From positions 1-29,957 of the forward strand of contig VBEQ01000015.1 in assembly GCA_005881235.1 (NCBI GenBank): a DNA stretch of 29,957 nucleotides, read 5' to 3'. The notes below the pieces were generated by a model. That model worked only from the letters and a program-made list of their open reading frames with translations, was not told the origin of the DNA and searched no databases. Made by a program: the position numbers and the translations under genes. The DNA is from Chloroflexota bacterium (lineage in GTDB: Bacteria > Chloroflexota > Dormibacteria > CF-121). This document shows positions 15,655-23,807 of the stretch, in pieces; position 1 is the stretch's first letter, and each line of letters starts with the position of its first letter.

Positions 15655-16076
15655 TGGCGCTCGTCGGGCGCCTGTGCACGCAGGCGCTTGACCATTTCCA
15701 GCAACATCTTGTAGGTGATGCTGGCGTTCTCCATCAGCAGGGGCTTGACCTCCCAGGAGACGAGGGTGAGACAGACCGTGTCGCTCTCGGCGCGGACGTC
15801 GGCCGTTCGTAGACCCCCGTCCAGGACCGAGATCTCGCCGAAAAACTGACCGGGGCCCATGCTGGCGACCCGCTGGCCGTCCCGGATCACGGCGACGTTG
15901 CCCTCCCGAATGATGTAGAGCCCGTGGCCACCGGCGCCGGACTTGACGATCGTGGCCCCCGCGGGATAGCGTTGCTCGTTGATCAGCTTGCCAAGCATCG
16001 CCAGCTCTTTGCGGTCGAGACCGGCAAACAGCGGGACCCGTCGCAGCGACTCGGTGGGATCAGTCTTGACAGCCAT
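15651..16076 (-). CDS. Single-domain cyclic-nucleotide-binding protein
   Basis: A 141-residue protein made almost entirely of one cNMP-binding domain. VPLFAGLDRKELAMLGKL opens the fold, GATIVKSGAGGHGLYIIREG follows, and the phosphate-binding cassette is GPGQFFGEISVLDGGLRTADV. It retains the Glu and Arg that contact the ribose and phosphate in CRP-like domains. There is no helix-turn-helix, so it is not a transcription factor by itself. The start at 16076 has GGAGG 5 nt upstream on this strand. A longer open frame exists upstream but adds sequence without a ribosome-binding site. A partner protein is implied but not identified. Confidence 0.85.
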   Translation of the reverse strand: MAVKTDPTESLRRVPLFAGLDRKELAMLGKLINEQRYPAGATIVKSGAGGHGLYIIREGNVAVIRDGQRVASMGPGQFFGEISVLDGGLRTADVRAESDTVCLTLVSWEVKPLLMENASITYKMLLEMVKRLRAQAPDERH

Positions 16077-16145
16077 CGATTCCTCCAGCGCTCGAGAGCG
16101 CGCCATTACGATACCGCACCTGTGGTCCGACGCTGGAGCCGCGAG

Positions 16146-16168
16146 CCTCCCCCGCAGAGCGGGGGAGG
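16146..16168. repeat. GC-rich palindromic repeat, intergenic copy
   Basis: CCTCCCCCGC (16146-16155) and GCGGGGGAGG (16159-16168) form a perfect 10-bp hairpin with a 3-nt loop between the hemerythrin and CNB genes. No T tract follows on either strand, so it is not a standard terminator. Its minus strand shares CCCTCC, CCGCTC and GGGGGAG blocks with a copy at 27707-27748. Confidence 0.65.
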
Positions 16169-16182
16169 GAGCGACCAATGAG

Positions 16183-16623
16183 CTAGCGGCCTCGAACGGC
16201 CCCCGTGAGCTGCATCTTCAACTGTTCCATGCGCGTGCCGAGATCCTCGAGCTGCTGCTTCGAGAGGACCTTCTTGACCTTAGGGAAGAGCTCGTTCTCC
16301 TCCTCACCGACGTGGTGCATGACGTCCTCTTTGAGCACCTTGAGGGCGGCGCCCCAAACCTCAGTGGTCTTGTCCGTCTTCTCGAGGTCCGAAAGGACCA
16401 TCTTGATCTGCTTGTGCTCCTCGATCGACTCGAGCACCAGGTCGCGCGTCGGCTCGGCCTCTTTGGTGGCGGGATAGAAGATCTTCTCCTCGATCTCGGC
16501 GTGAACGCTCAGCTCCCGGTCCAGCTCTGGAAAAAGCTTCTGGCGAGCATCTTTCTTCTCCATCTCGGTGAAGAGCTTCTCGACCTTCTTGTGATCCTGC
16601 TTCAGTAACTCGATCGCGTCCAT
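16183..16623 (-). CDS. Hemerythrin HHE domain protein
   Basis: A 146-residue four-helix protein with the usual di-iron ligands in order: His11 (QDHKKVEKLF), His41 and Glu45 (HAEIEEKIFYP), His70 (EEHKQIKMVL), then His103 or His104 and Glu108 (VMHHVGEEENELFP). Such proteins bind oxygen, nitric oxide or iron and are linked to oxidative or nitrosative stress. The substrate here is not fixed by sequence. AGGAGG lies 5 nt before the ATG at 16623. A set of alternating TATCA/TGATA half-sites lies just upstream. It is followed by the CNB gene on the same strand after a palindromic repeat. Confidence 0.92.
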   Translation of the reverse strand: MDAIELLKQDHKKVEKLFTEMEKKDARQKLFPELDRELSVHAEIEEKIFYPATKEAEPTRDLVLESIEEHKQIKMVLSDLEKTDKTTEVWGAALKVLKEDVMHHVGEEENELFPKVKKVLSKQQLEDLGTRMEQLKMQLTGAVRGR

Positions 16624-16647
16624 ATTCGCCTCCTGCGTATGCTGCTG

Positions 16648-16674
16648 TATCAAATCGTGATATCAAGCATATCA
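16648..16674 (-). promoter_or_regulatory. Array of TATCA/TGATA half-sites upstream of hemerythrin
   Basis: On the plus strand TATCA (16648-16652), TGATAT (16658-16663) and ATATCA (16669-16674) alternate at 10-11 bp steps and form two overlapping inverted repeats. They sit 25-51 bp before the hemerythrin start. The TTGAT half-site resembles FNR/CRP-type operators. A regulator is inferred, not seen. Confidence 0.45.
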
Positions 16675-16718
16675 GGATGGTCGCAGGCCAAGCAAGGCGC
16701 AGGCGGCGAAAAACTGCG

Positions 16719-17231
16719 TTAGGCGCCCAGGTGAGAAGCCTGGAACTGGTTGCGCAGACGCCAGATGCCGTTGACATACGTCCGGCTACTGGGGTAGATC
16801 CCATGTCGCAGGACGCCGTTCAGTCCCTGGTAGTAGGCCGCGAGCGCCAGCTTCGGATCGTGGAGGCGATCGAGGTAGGACCGTAACAGGGCAGCGCCGA
16901 GCTCGGCGTTGTCGACCGGATTGTTGAGGTTCACGCGGCGATGGAGCAGCGCCGGGCCTGCCCAGGCCGCGGTATAGGGCTCGACCTGCATCAGCCCGAC
17001 GGCGCCGCTGTAGGAGCGGGCGGCCTGGTTCCAGCCGCTTTCCCAGTAAGAGACGGCCAGCACGAAGTTGGGGTTGAGGCCATGGTGGTGAGCCGCCCGG
17101 ATCAGAATCGCGCGTGCCTGGGGGGAGGTCAGGCTGCTCTTATGGGCGGCATAGGCGGGCTGGACGGCGAGGGCGACGGTGAGGCTGAGGCTGGCCGCGA
17201 CCGCGACCGCCAGGCGCGCAATGTTGTGCAT
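16719..17231 (-). CDS. Secreted lytic transglycosylase (SLT domain)
   Basis: A 170-residue exported muramidase-like protein. The signal peptide covers about the first 28 residues (ARLAVAVAASLSLTVALAVQ, then AYA). The SLT fold follows: catalytic Glu64 in SYWESGWNQAA, GAVGLMQ (76-82), then NNPVDNAELGAALLRSYLDR and LALAAYYQG. It would cleave peptidoglycan between MurNAc and GlcNAc. It is short and has no LysM or other wall-binding domain. No good Shine-Dalgarno is visible before the ATG. It is divergent from the permease operon. Confidence 0.9.
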   Translation of the reverse strand: MHNIARLAVAVAASLSLTVALAVQPAYAAHKSSLTSPQARAILIRAAHHHGLNPNFVLAVSYWESGWNQAARSYSGAVGLMQVEPYTAAWAGPALLHRRVNLNNPVDNAELGAALLRSYLDRLHDPKLALAAYYQGLNGVLRHGIYPSSRTYVNGIWRLRNQFQASHLGA

Positions 17232-17300
17232 GCGACCGAAACGTCATGCGCCCGGGCCGACTTGCTCGCCTTGTGCAAATTGTTGTTAAGGCCACAGGTC

Positions 17301-17329
17301 CCTTGACTTTGGGTGGGGCCGAGCATCAA
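17301..17329 (+). promoter_or_regulatory. Sigma-70-like promoter of the amine catabolic operon
   Basis: TTGACT (17301-17306) and TCAAAT (17324-17329) are separated by 17 nt. The predicted transcript would have a leader of about 50 nt before the permease ATG at 17388, with AAAGGAAGG as Shine-Dalgarno. It is the best canonical promoter in the window. Confidence 0.6.
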
Positions 17330-17387
17330 ATATGAGCAGCCCGGAGAGGGAGTTTTGAATTTTGCTCGGGCAAAAGGAAGGCAAAGC

Positions 17388-19007
17388 ATGCCGGCAGCGA
17401 CCAAGGAGGAGCAGATCCGTGCCGATACGGCACGGCTGCATCAGCTGGGCTACGCGCAGCAGCTGTTCCGCGACATGGGTGGCTTTAGCAACTTCGCGAT
17501 CTCGTTCACCATCATTTCCGTTCTTACCGGCGGGCTCACGCTCTACGGCTACGGCCTCAACCACGGTGGGCCGCAGCAGATGGGCATCGGCTGGCTGCTG
17601 GTGGGCGTGATGGTTCTCGTCGTCGCCGCCGCCATGGCGCAGCTGGCGTCCGCGCTACCGACGGCCGGTGCGCTCTACTACCAGGCGGCCAAGCTCGGGA
17701 ACAAGCACTGGGGCTGGATCACCGGCTGGTTCAACCTGATCGGTCAGATCACCATCACGACCGGCATCGTCTTCGGCAACGCGATCTTCGCCGCCGCGCT
17801 GCTCAACGCGCTGTGGAATTATCCATCCGATCTGACGACCACCTCGGGGAAGATTGGGGTGATCGCGGTCTTCGCGGTCCTGCTCGCGGTGCAGGCGACC
17901 ATCAATCACGTCGGTGTGCGGCTGGCCGCACGAGCGGCCGATATCAGCGTCTGGTGGCACATCGGTGTGATCGGCGTCCTGCTGGTGGCGGTCGGACTCT
18001 TGCATCCGCTGCATCCGCTGAGCTATGCCTTCACCCAGTCCTACGACCAGTCCGGCTTCGGTTCCCCGCTCTACGCCTTTCTCGTCGGGCTGCTGCTGGC
18101 GCAGTGGACCTTTACCGGCTACGACGCCTCGGCGCATGTCACCGAAGAGACGGTCAACCCGGCGAGACGCGCGCCCTGGGGGATCGTCAACTCGGTCTTT
18201 TGGTCGCTGATCTTCGGCTACTTGATGTTGCTGGCACTCACGCTCGCCATCCCTGATCTGGCGGCAACCGCGAAGAGCGGTAACCCGGTGCTCGACATCG
18301 TCAAGACCGCCCTTGGCTCGACCGGCGGCCTGCTGCTGTTCGCTGGATTCGTGATCGCCCAGGCGTTTTGTGGCCTGAGTTCCATCACGTCCAACTCACG
18401 CATGTTGTTCGCCTTCAGCCGCGACGGTGCGCTGCCTGGCTCGAAGTGGCTGCACGTCGTGAGCAAGAAGTACCGCACGCCGGCGCGCGCCATCTGGGTG
18501 GCGGCGATCATCGCCTTCATCCCGGCCCTGGCGCAGTTCCCGGTGCCGGCGGTGTATTCGATCGTCGTCTCGATCTCCGTCATCGGGCTCTACGTCTCCT
18601 ACGTGATCCCGGTCCTGCTGGCGTTGATCTACCCCAAGCGCTGGACGCCTGGACCCTGGAACCTCGGGCGCTACTGGCCGATCGTCGGCTGGGTCGCGGT
18701 CGTCTGGGTGGCGTTCATCAGCGTGGTGCTGATGCTCCCCGAGTACAAAGCCGATTACACGGGCGACATCATCGGTTGGCTCACCGCGACCGGCACCTGG
18801 GCCGGACCATCGGTCGCGATCTTCCTGGTCCTGGGTGGGCTCTACTACCTGCTCTGGGGCCGGCACCACTACAGCGGCCCGATCATGATGGGCTCGGAAG
18901 ACGACATGAAGCGCCTTGAATCCGAGGTGGAGAAAGGTTCGATCTATCGCGAGCCGGGCGTAACGGAGAGGGCGCCCGCGGCGCAGCCCGAGCCGCAACA
19001 CGTCTGA
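17388..19007 (+). CDS. APC superfamily amino acid/amine permease (ACT/GABA-choline-like)
   Basis: A 539-residue membrane transporter with about 12 hydrophobic segments. It opens with MGGFSNFAISFTIISVLTGG, the first helix of the amino acid-choline transporter group, and carries the family's FTGYDASAHVTEETVNPARR and SNSRMLFAFSRDGALPGS segments. The ATG at 17388 is chosen because AAAGGAAGG lies 7 nt upstream. The frame extends 25 residues further but without such a site. It is the first gene of the operon with SDR, aldehyde dehydrogenase and a glutamine-synthetase-like ligase, so it probably imports their amine substrate. Known members carry GABA, choline or other amines, and ethanolamine is my inference. 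Confidence 0.9.
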   Translation: MPAATKEEQIRADTARLHQLGYAQQLFRDMGGFSNFAISFTIISVLTGGLTLYGYGLNHGGPQQMGIGWLLVGVMVLVVAAAMAQLASALPTAGALYYQAAKLGNKHWGWITGWFNLIGQITITTGIVFGNAIFAAALLNALWNYPSDLTTTSGKIGVIAVFAVLLAVQATINHVGVRLAARAADISVWWHIGVIGVLLVAVGLLHPLHPLSYAFTQSYDQSGFGSPLYAFLVGLLLAQWTFTGYDASAHVTEETVNPARRAPWGIVNSVFWSLIFGYLMLLALTLAIPDLAATAKSGNPVLDIVKTALGSTGGLLLFAGFVIAQAFCGLSSITSNSRMLFAFSRDGALPGSKWLHVVSKKYRTPARAIWVAAIIAFIPALAQFPVPAVYSIVVSISVIGLYVSYVIPVLLALIYPKRWTPGPWNLGRYWPIVGWVAVVWVAFISVVLMLPEYKADYTGDIIGWLTATGTWAGPSVAIFLVLGGLYYLLWGRHHYSGPIMMGSEDDMKRLESEVEKGSIYREPGVTERAPAAQPEPQHV

Positions 19008-19026
19008 CCAAGCGATAGGCTAGTGC

Positions 19027-19051
19027 GAGGCGCGAGCCGGGCTCGCGCCTC
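19027..19051 (+). promoter_or_regulatory. Strong intercistronic hairpin between permease and SDR genes
   Basis: GAGGCGCGAGCC (19027-19038) and GGCTCGCGCCTC (19040-19051) form a perfect stem with a single central base, so in practice 11 bp with a 3-nt loop. No T tract follows. It may protect or process the mRNA, or partly attenuate transcription to lower expression of the enzymes relative to the permease. Confidence 0.6.
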
Positions 19052-19069
19052 AACTCCAGGGGAGGGGAG

Positions 19070-19828
19070 ATGGGACGACTCGAGGGTAAAGTCGCGCTGA
19101 TCACCGGTGCCGGCAGCGGGATGGGCCGCGTGGCGGCCCAGGCGTTCGTCCGCGAAGGCGCCAGGGTGGTCGCCGCCGATGTCAATGACAAGGCCGTCCA
19201 TGAAACGGTTGCCAACCTCGATGGACAGGCTGTGGCGGTGGTCGGCGACGTCACCCGCGATGCCGACGTGGCGGTCTTCGTCGAGACCGCCGTCGGCCGC
19301 TTCGGCAAGCTCGACGTCCTCTACAACAACGCCGGCATCTTCGATGAGGCGGATGAATCCGTGCTCACCACGACCGATGCGATCTGGGACCGGACCATGG
19401 CCATCAACGTGAAGGGGCTGGCCTTCTGTTGCAAGCACGGCATCCCCGAGCTGATCAAGGCCGGGGGCGGCTCCGTGATCAACATCGCCTCCTTCGTCGC
19501 CCTGGTGGGGTGCACCGTTCCGCAGGATGCCTACACCGCCAGCAAAGGGGCGGTCATCGCGCTGACCAGGTCGCTGGCCGTGCAGTTCGGTCCCAAGGGG
19601 ATTCGCACCAATGCGATCTGCCCCGGACCGATCGAGACGCCGCTGATGCGCGACCTGCTCAAAGATGAAAACAAGAAACGCGTCCGGCTCAACCGGATCC
19701 CGATGGGCCGCTTCGGCCACGCGCAGGACATCGTCTCGCTCGCCATCTACCTGGCGTCCGACGAATCGACCTGGACCAACGGTGCCGCTCTCGTGGTCGA
19801 CGGCGGCATCACCTCCAACTACTTCTGA
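19070..19828 (+). CDS. Short-chain dehydrogenase/reductase (SDR)
   Basis: A 252-residue classical SDR. The cofactor motif is TGAGSGMG, with Asp in VVAADVN after strand 2, which suggests NAD preference. NNAG follows, then the catalytic Ser in INIASF, the YTASK Tyr/Lys pair, and the PGPIETPLM C-terminal side. GGGGAGGGG precedes the ATG. It shares an operon with a permease, an aldehyde dehydrogenase (start overlapping this stop) and a glutamine-synthetase-like ligase. That context suggests it oxidises an alcohol, perhaps the hydroxyl of a gamma-glutamyl amino alcohol, to the aldehyde used by the next enzyme. Sequence alone does not fix the substrate. Automatic annotation might call it a 3-oxoacyl-ACP reductase. 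Confidence 0.92.
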   Translation: MGRLEGKVALITGAGSGMGRVAAQAFVREGARVVAADVNDKAVHETVANLDGQAVAVVGDVTRDADVAVFVETAVGRFGKLDVLYNNAGIFDEADESVLTTTDAIWDRTMAINVKGLAFCCKHGIPELIKAGGGSVINIASFVALVGCTVPQDAYTASKGAVIALTRSLAVQFGPKGIRTNAICPGPIETPLMRDLLKDENKKRVRLNRIPMGRFGHAQDIVSLAIYLASDESTWTNGAALVVDGGITSNYF

Positions 19829-21282
19829 TGGTGACGGTGGACAGCCCCGGCCGGTTGCTGATCGGCGGCAGCTGGCGCGGCGGACAGGACGAGGAGACCT
19901 TCGAGATCATCGAGCCCGCCACCTCCCAAGTGATGGCGACCGCCGCCGTCGCCTCGCCGGCCGACGTCGACGCCGCGGTCAGCGCGGCACGGGCGGCCTT
20001 CGAGAGCGGAGCCTGGAGTGAGGCGCCCGCCAGCGTCCGGGCGAAGGTGCTCTACCGCATCGCGGAGCTGATCCGGTCAGAGGTCGACCAGCTGGCCACG
20101 CTGGAGGCGCGCAACGCCGGCAAGCCGATCCGCGACGCCCGCGACGAGGTACTGGGCGCCGCGCAATGCTTCGAGTACTACGCCGGCGCCGCCACGCGGA
20201 TCTTCGGCGAGACCATTCCAGTCACCGCGCCCGGACTCGACTTCACGCTGCGCGAGCCGGTCGGCGTGGTCGCGTTGATCGTCCCCTGGAATTTCCCGCT
20301 GACGATCGCCTCCTGGAAGGTGGCGCCCGCCCTGGCGGCGGGCAACGCCGCCATCCTGAAGCCGGCGAGCTACACGCCGCTCACCGCGCTGGAACTGGGG
20401 CGCATCGCGCTCGAGGCCGGCCTCCCGGAGGGCGTGCTCAACGTGATCACCGGTCCAGGCCGCAGCACGGGCAGCGCGCTCGCGGGCCATCCGGGTGTCG
20501 ACAAGATCGCCTTTACTGGCGAGACGTCGACGGGCGTCAGCATCCTCCAGCTGGCGGCGCCCAACATCACGCGGGTGTCGCTCGAGCTCGGAGGGAAATC
20601 GCCCAACATCATCTTTGCGGACGCGGATCTCGAGAGGGCGGCGCCGGCCGCCGTCAACAGCGTCTTTGGCAATGCGGGCCAGGACTGCTGCGCGCGCAGC
20701 CGCGCCTTTGTCCATCGCTCGATCGCGGACGAGTTCGACCAGCGGGTCGCGGCCGGCGCCCGCAACCTGAACCTCGGCGATCCGCTCGACGTCCGCACGG
20801 ACGTCGGTCCCCTGATCTCCATGAAGCAACGTGCGCGGGTGCAGGACTACATCCAGCTCGGGAGGCAGGAAGGCGCACGCTTGCTGGCGGGTGGGTCGGC
20901 GCCGGGTGGCCACCTGGCGGCCGGCAGCTTCCTCGAGCCGACCGTGTTCGACCACGCCGAGAATCACATGCGGATCGCGCAGGAGGAAATTTTCGGCCCC
21001 GTGCTCACCATCATTCCCTTCGCCGATGAGGACGAGGTCCTGCGGTTGGTCAACGACACCCCCTACGGCCTTTCCGGGTCGATCTGGACGCGTGACATCG
21101 GCCGCGCGCTGCGGGTCGCCCGGGGTGTCAAGACGGGGGTGCTCAGCATCAACAGCAGCCGGAGCGTGCATCAGGAAGCGCCCTTCGGCGGCTACAAGCG
21201 CAGCGGCATCGGCCGCGAACTGGGGATGCATGCGCTGCAGCTCTACACCGAAGTCAAGAACGTCTTCGTCAGTCTCGAGTAA
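19828..21282 (+). CDS. NAD-dependent aldehyde dehydrogenase
   Basis: A 484-residue enzyme of the ALDH superfamily, close in layout to betaine/gamma-aminobutyraldehyde dehydrogenases. Visible motifs are VPWNFPLTIASWKVAPALAA (cofactor and oxyanion Asn), SLELGGKSPNIIFADADLE (general-base Glu) and NAGQDCCARSR, in which the catalytic Cys is Cys287 followed by a second Cys288. EEIFGPVLTIIPF and APFGGYKRSGIGRELG follow. The ATG overlaps the SDR stop by one base (TGATG), so the two are coupled. In this operon it would oxidise the aldehyde product of the SDR, for example gamma-glutamyl-aminoacetaldehyde to gamma-glutamylglycine. That substrate is inferred from context. Confidence 0.94.
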   Translation: MVTVDSPGRLLIGGSWRGGQDEETFEIIEPATSQVMATAAVASPADVDAAVSAARAAFESGAWSEAPASVRAKVLYRIAELIRSEVDQLATLEARNAGKPIRDARDEVLGAAQCFEYYAGAATRIFGETIPVTAPGLDFTLREPVGVVALIVPWNFPLTIASWKVAPALAAGNAAILKPASYTPLTALELGRIALEAGLPEGVLNVITGPGRSTGSALAGHPGVDKIAFTGETSTGVSILQLAAPNITRVSLELGGKSPNIIFADADLERAAPAAVNSVFGNAGQDCCARSRAFVHRSIADEFDQRVAAGARNLNLGDPLDVRTDVGPLISMKQRARVQDYIQLGRQEGARLLAGGSAPGGHLAAGSFLEPTVFDHAENHMRIAQEEIFGPVLTIIPFADEDEVLRLVNDTPYGLSGSIWTRDIGRALRVARGVKTGVLSINSSRSVHQEAPFGGYKRSGIGRELGMHALQLYTEVKNVFVSLE

Positions 21283-21298
21283 CCAGGAGGGATTCGAC

Positions 21299-22688
21299 AT
21301 GGCGCGCACAGGCACCACGACGCGTGAACGATCGACCAGCGCCCGCGCCGACCGGACCAATGGACAGTCGCGCCGTCAGGAGAAGACCGCCAAGCTCACG
21401 CTCGAGGAGCTGGTGCGCCAGACCAAGGCGGGTGACCGGTCCCTATTTCCTCGACCACGTCGATGAGGGGCTTCACGCCTGTGACTATCTGCTGGCGATG
21501 GACGTCGACAACGAACCGCTGCCCGGCTTCAAGTTCACCAACTGGGGCACCGGCTACGGCGACATGCACGGCCATCCCGACCTGTCGACGATCCGGCGCC
21601 TTCCCTGGCTGGAGAAAACGGCCCTCATCCTCTGCGACGTCGAGACGATGGCCGGCAAGCCGGTGGACGTCGCGCCGCGGCAGATCCTTCGCCGCCAGGT
21701 CGACCGCGCGCGCAAGCTGGGCTTCAATCCCAAGACCGGATCGGAGCTCGAGTTCTACCTCTTCAAGGACAGCTACGAGCAGGCGGCGGAGAAGGATTAC
21801 CGCAACCTGCAGCCCTACGGCCGCTACATCGAGGACTATCACATCCTGCAGGGCACCAAGGCCGAGTGGTTTAACCGGCTCGTTCGCAACGGGATGGAAG
21901 GTGCCGCAGTGCCGGTCGAGAACAGCAAGGGCGAGTGGGGGTTCGGGCAGCAGGAGATCAACCTGCGCTTTGCCGAATCCTTGGAGATGGCGGACCGACA
22001 CGTCGTCTACAAGAACGGCGTCAAGGAGATCGCCGCCCTCAACCAGGTGGCGGCGACCTTCATGGCGAAGTGGACCATGGCGCAGGCGGGAAGCTCGTTC
22101 CATCTCCATTCGTCGCTGTGGGACGTCAAGAGCGACAAGGCGCTGTTCCATTCAGCGAACGGTGGCCCGCACGGCATGTCGACGCTGTTTCAGCACTACC
22201 TCGCGGGTCTGATCGCGCTGGCCCGCGACTTCTCGCTCTTCTACGCGCCCTTCGTCAACTCCTACAAGCGCTACCAGGCGACCTCCTTCGCGCCCACCTC
22301 GATCGTCTGGAGCTGGGACAACCGGACCTGCGGCTTCCGCATCATCGGCCACGGGCCGAGCCTGCGCGTGGAATGCCGCATTCCGGGCGCCGATGCCAAT
22401 CCCTACCTCGCCTTCGCGGCGACGATCGCCGCCGGGTTGCACGGCATCGAGAACAAGCTCGCGTTGCCACCGGAGTTCCGTGGCGATGCCTACACCGCGA
22501 AGGATTTGCCACGTGTGCCGGGCAACCTGACCGAGGCGATCGATGCGCTGGAGAAGAGCCAGGTGGCGCGCGAAGCCTTCGGCGATGACGTGATCGAGCA
22601 CTACCTGCACTCGGCCCGGCTCGAGCGGCAGAGTTTCGACAGCGCCGTAACCGACTGGGAGCTGCGAAGAAACTTCGAGCGAATCTAA
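21299..22688 (+). pseudogene. Glutamine synthetase-like gamma-glutamylamide ligase, disrupted by an internal deletion
   Basis: The gene starts at ATG 21299 with AGGAGGG 7 nt upstream (MARTGTTTRERS, then TLEELVRQTKA). The GS-like frame then resumes in a different frame at RVTGPYFLDHVDEGLHACDY from about 21429, so roughly 20 expected residues of the beta-grasp domain are missing and the frame is broken. The rest is intact: GSELEFYLF, NSKGEWGFGQQEINLRF, AGSSFHLHSSLWD and ECRIPGADANPYLAF, typical of PuuA/GlnA4-like enzymes rather than housekeeping GS. The enzyme would join glutamate to an amine using ATP. The junction sequence CGGGTGA suits a deletion between short direct repeats. A GTG at 21324 opens the second frame but gives an Arg/Pro-rich, non-GS N-terminus. 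It could be a pseudogene or an assembly fault. Confidence 0.82.
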
Positions 22689-23779
22689 GGCGCGATCGTC
22701 TGCCAGGCGTTGCCGGTCCATTCCCAGGCGTTGAGGCGAAGGGTGTTGAAATCCCGACTCACGTCTTCGAAGGCGAAGACCGCGCCGTTATCGCCAGTCG
22801 CGCCCACGATTTTCAGGTCGGCGCCGGGGTGGCCGATCAGTTGCAACACCACCCAGTCGCGTCCCTCCCAGCGCCAGGTTTGCATGGGAGCCGGCCCCAG
22901 GCTGTTGCTCGTCGTCGTGACGAGCAGCAAACGCCCGGATATCGGGTCGGGGACGAGCGCCATGCTGTGAAAGGCGAAATCGGGCTCCTGTGCCGGCCGG
23001 AGCTGTCGCCACGCGTCACCATCCCAGCTCCAGGTCTGCGACCGGCACTCGAAGCCCGCGCAGTCTCCGGCGATCGCGACCATCGTTCGCGTCCGGGGAT
23101 CGAAGCCGATCGCGGCCACCGGGCTGGTCGGCCCACCGGATACGCTGCGCTGGCGCCAGGCCAGCCCGTCGTAGGTCCACAGCTGAATCGGCGCTCGGAA
23201 GTGGATGTCTGACGCGACCAGGACCATCTCGTGCAAGTCGACGTCATAGGCCATGCTGCTCATGAGACTTGCGGGTGGCGCGAGCCGGCCGCGCCCAACC
23301 TCTCGCCAGGTCGATCCGTTCCAGGCCCATGTGTCCCGTAGCAGCGTCTGACCCCCCTCCGCCTGTCCACCAAACAGCAGCACGGCGTGCAGGCCCGGAT
23401 TCCAGGCGACCGCCGCGCCCGTCCGCGCGGGCGGCGTGACCGGTGCATGCGCCTGCGTCCATTGATGATTCGACCAGAGCCAGGTCTGAGCGCGGAAGTC
23501 CAGGAGTACGACCTGCTGGTGATCCGGGTCGAAGGCAAAAAGGGGAAACAAACCAAAGAAGGGGATGCCGGACGGCGCTGGCGAACCACTCGGGCGGGCA
23601 CGTGCCGAGGGCGGCGCGGCGGGTCGTTGCGCGACCACCACGACGGCCAGCGCGAGCGCCACGGCCAGCGCCCCAAACACCAGGCCGCGACGCTGCCGGA
23701 CGAGCGCCGTCAGCGGCGGGCCCGGCTGGTCGCCGGGAAGCCATTCGTCGTCGCTTAGCACCGGCTGATGGGCGTTCAC
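22685..23779 (-). CDS. Membrane-anchored six-repeat kelch-like beta-propeller protein
   Basis: A 364-residue protein starting at GTG. Residues ~33-50 form one membrane helix (VFGALAVALALAVVVVAQ), followed by a Pro/Ala/Ser linker. Six repeats then carry a W-x-W/Y-x-G-x-x-W core at about 99, 150, 200, 249, 301 and 351 (for example TWAWNGSTWRE and TWSWDGDAWRQL), spaced about 50 residues. This matches a six-bladed kelch/galactose-oxidase-like propeller outside the membrane. No catalytic residues are evident, so it may bind a ligand or protein. Its stop overlaps that of the convergent ligase gene (CTAA). It is divergent from Hsp20. Function is unknown. Confidence 0.8.
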   Translation of the reverse strand: MNAHQPVLSDDEWLPGDQPGPPLTALVRQRRGLVFGALAVALALAVVVVAQRPAAPPSARARPSGSPAPSGIPFFGLFPLFAFDPDHQQVVLLDFRAQTWLWSNHQWTQAHAPVTPPARTGAAVAWNPGLHAVLLFGGQAEGGQTLLRDTWAWNGSTWREVGRGRLAPPASLMSSMAYDVDLHEMVLVASDIHFRAPIQLWTYDGLAWRQRSVSGGPTSPVAAIGFDPRTRTMVAIAGDCAGFECRSQTWSWDGDAWRQLRPAQEPDFAFHSMALVPDPISGRLLLVTTTSNSLGPAPMQTWRWEGRDWVVLQLIGHPGADLKIVGATGDNGAVFAFEDVSRDFNTLRLNAWEWTGNAWQTIAP

Positions 23780-23807
23780 GCCGTGCCGTTATCTTGCATC
23801 CATCCGC

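Noticed and set aside
20077..21360. Long minus-strand open frame opposite the aldehyde dehydrogenase gene
   Set aside because: It is antisense to a well-conserved ALDH with all motifs and has low-complexity Arg/Val-rich translation.
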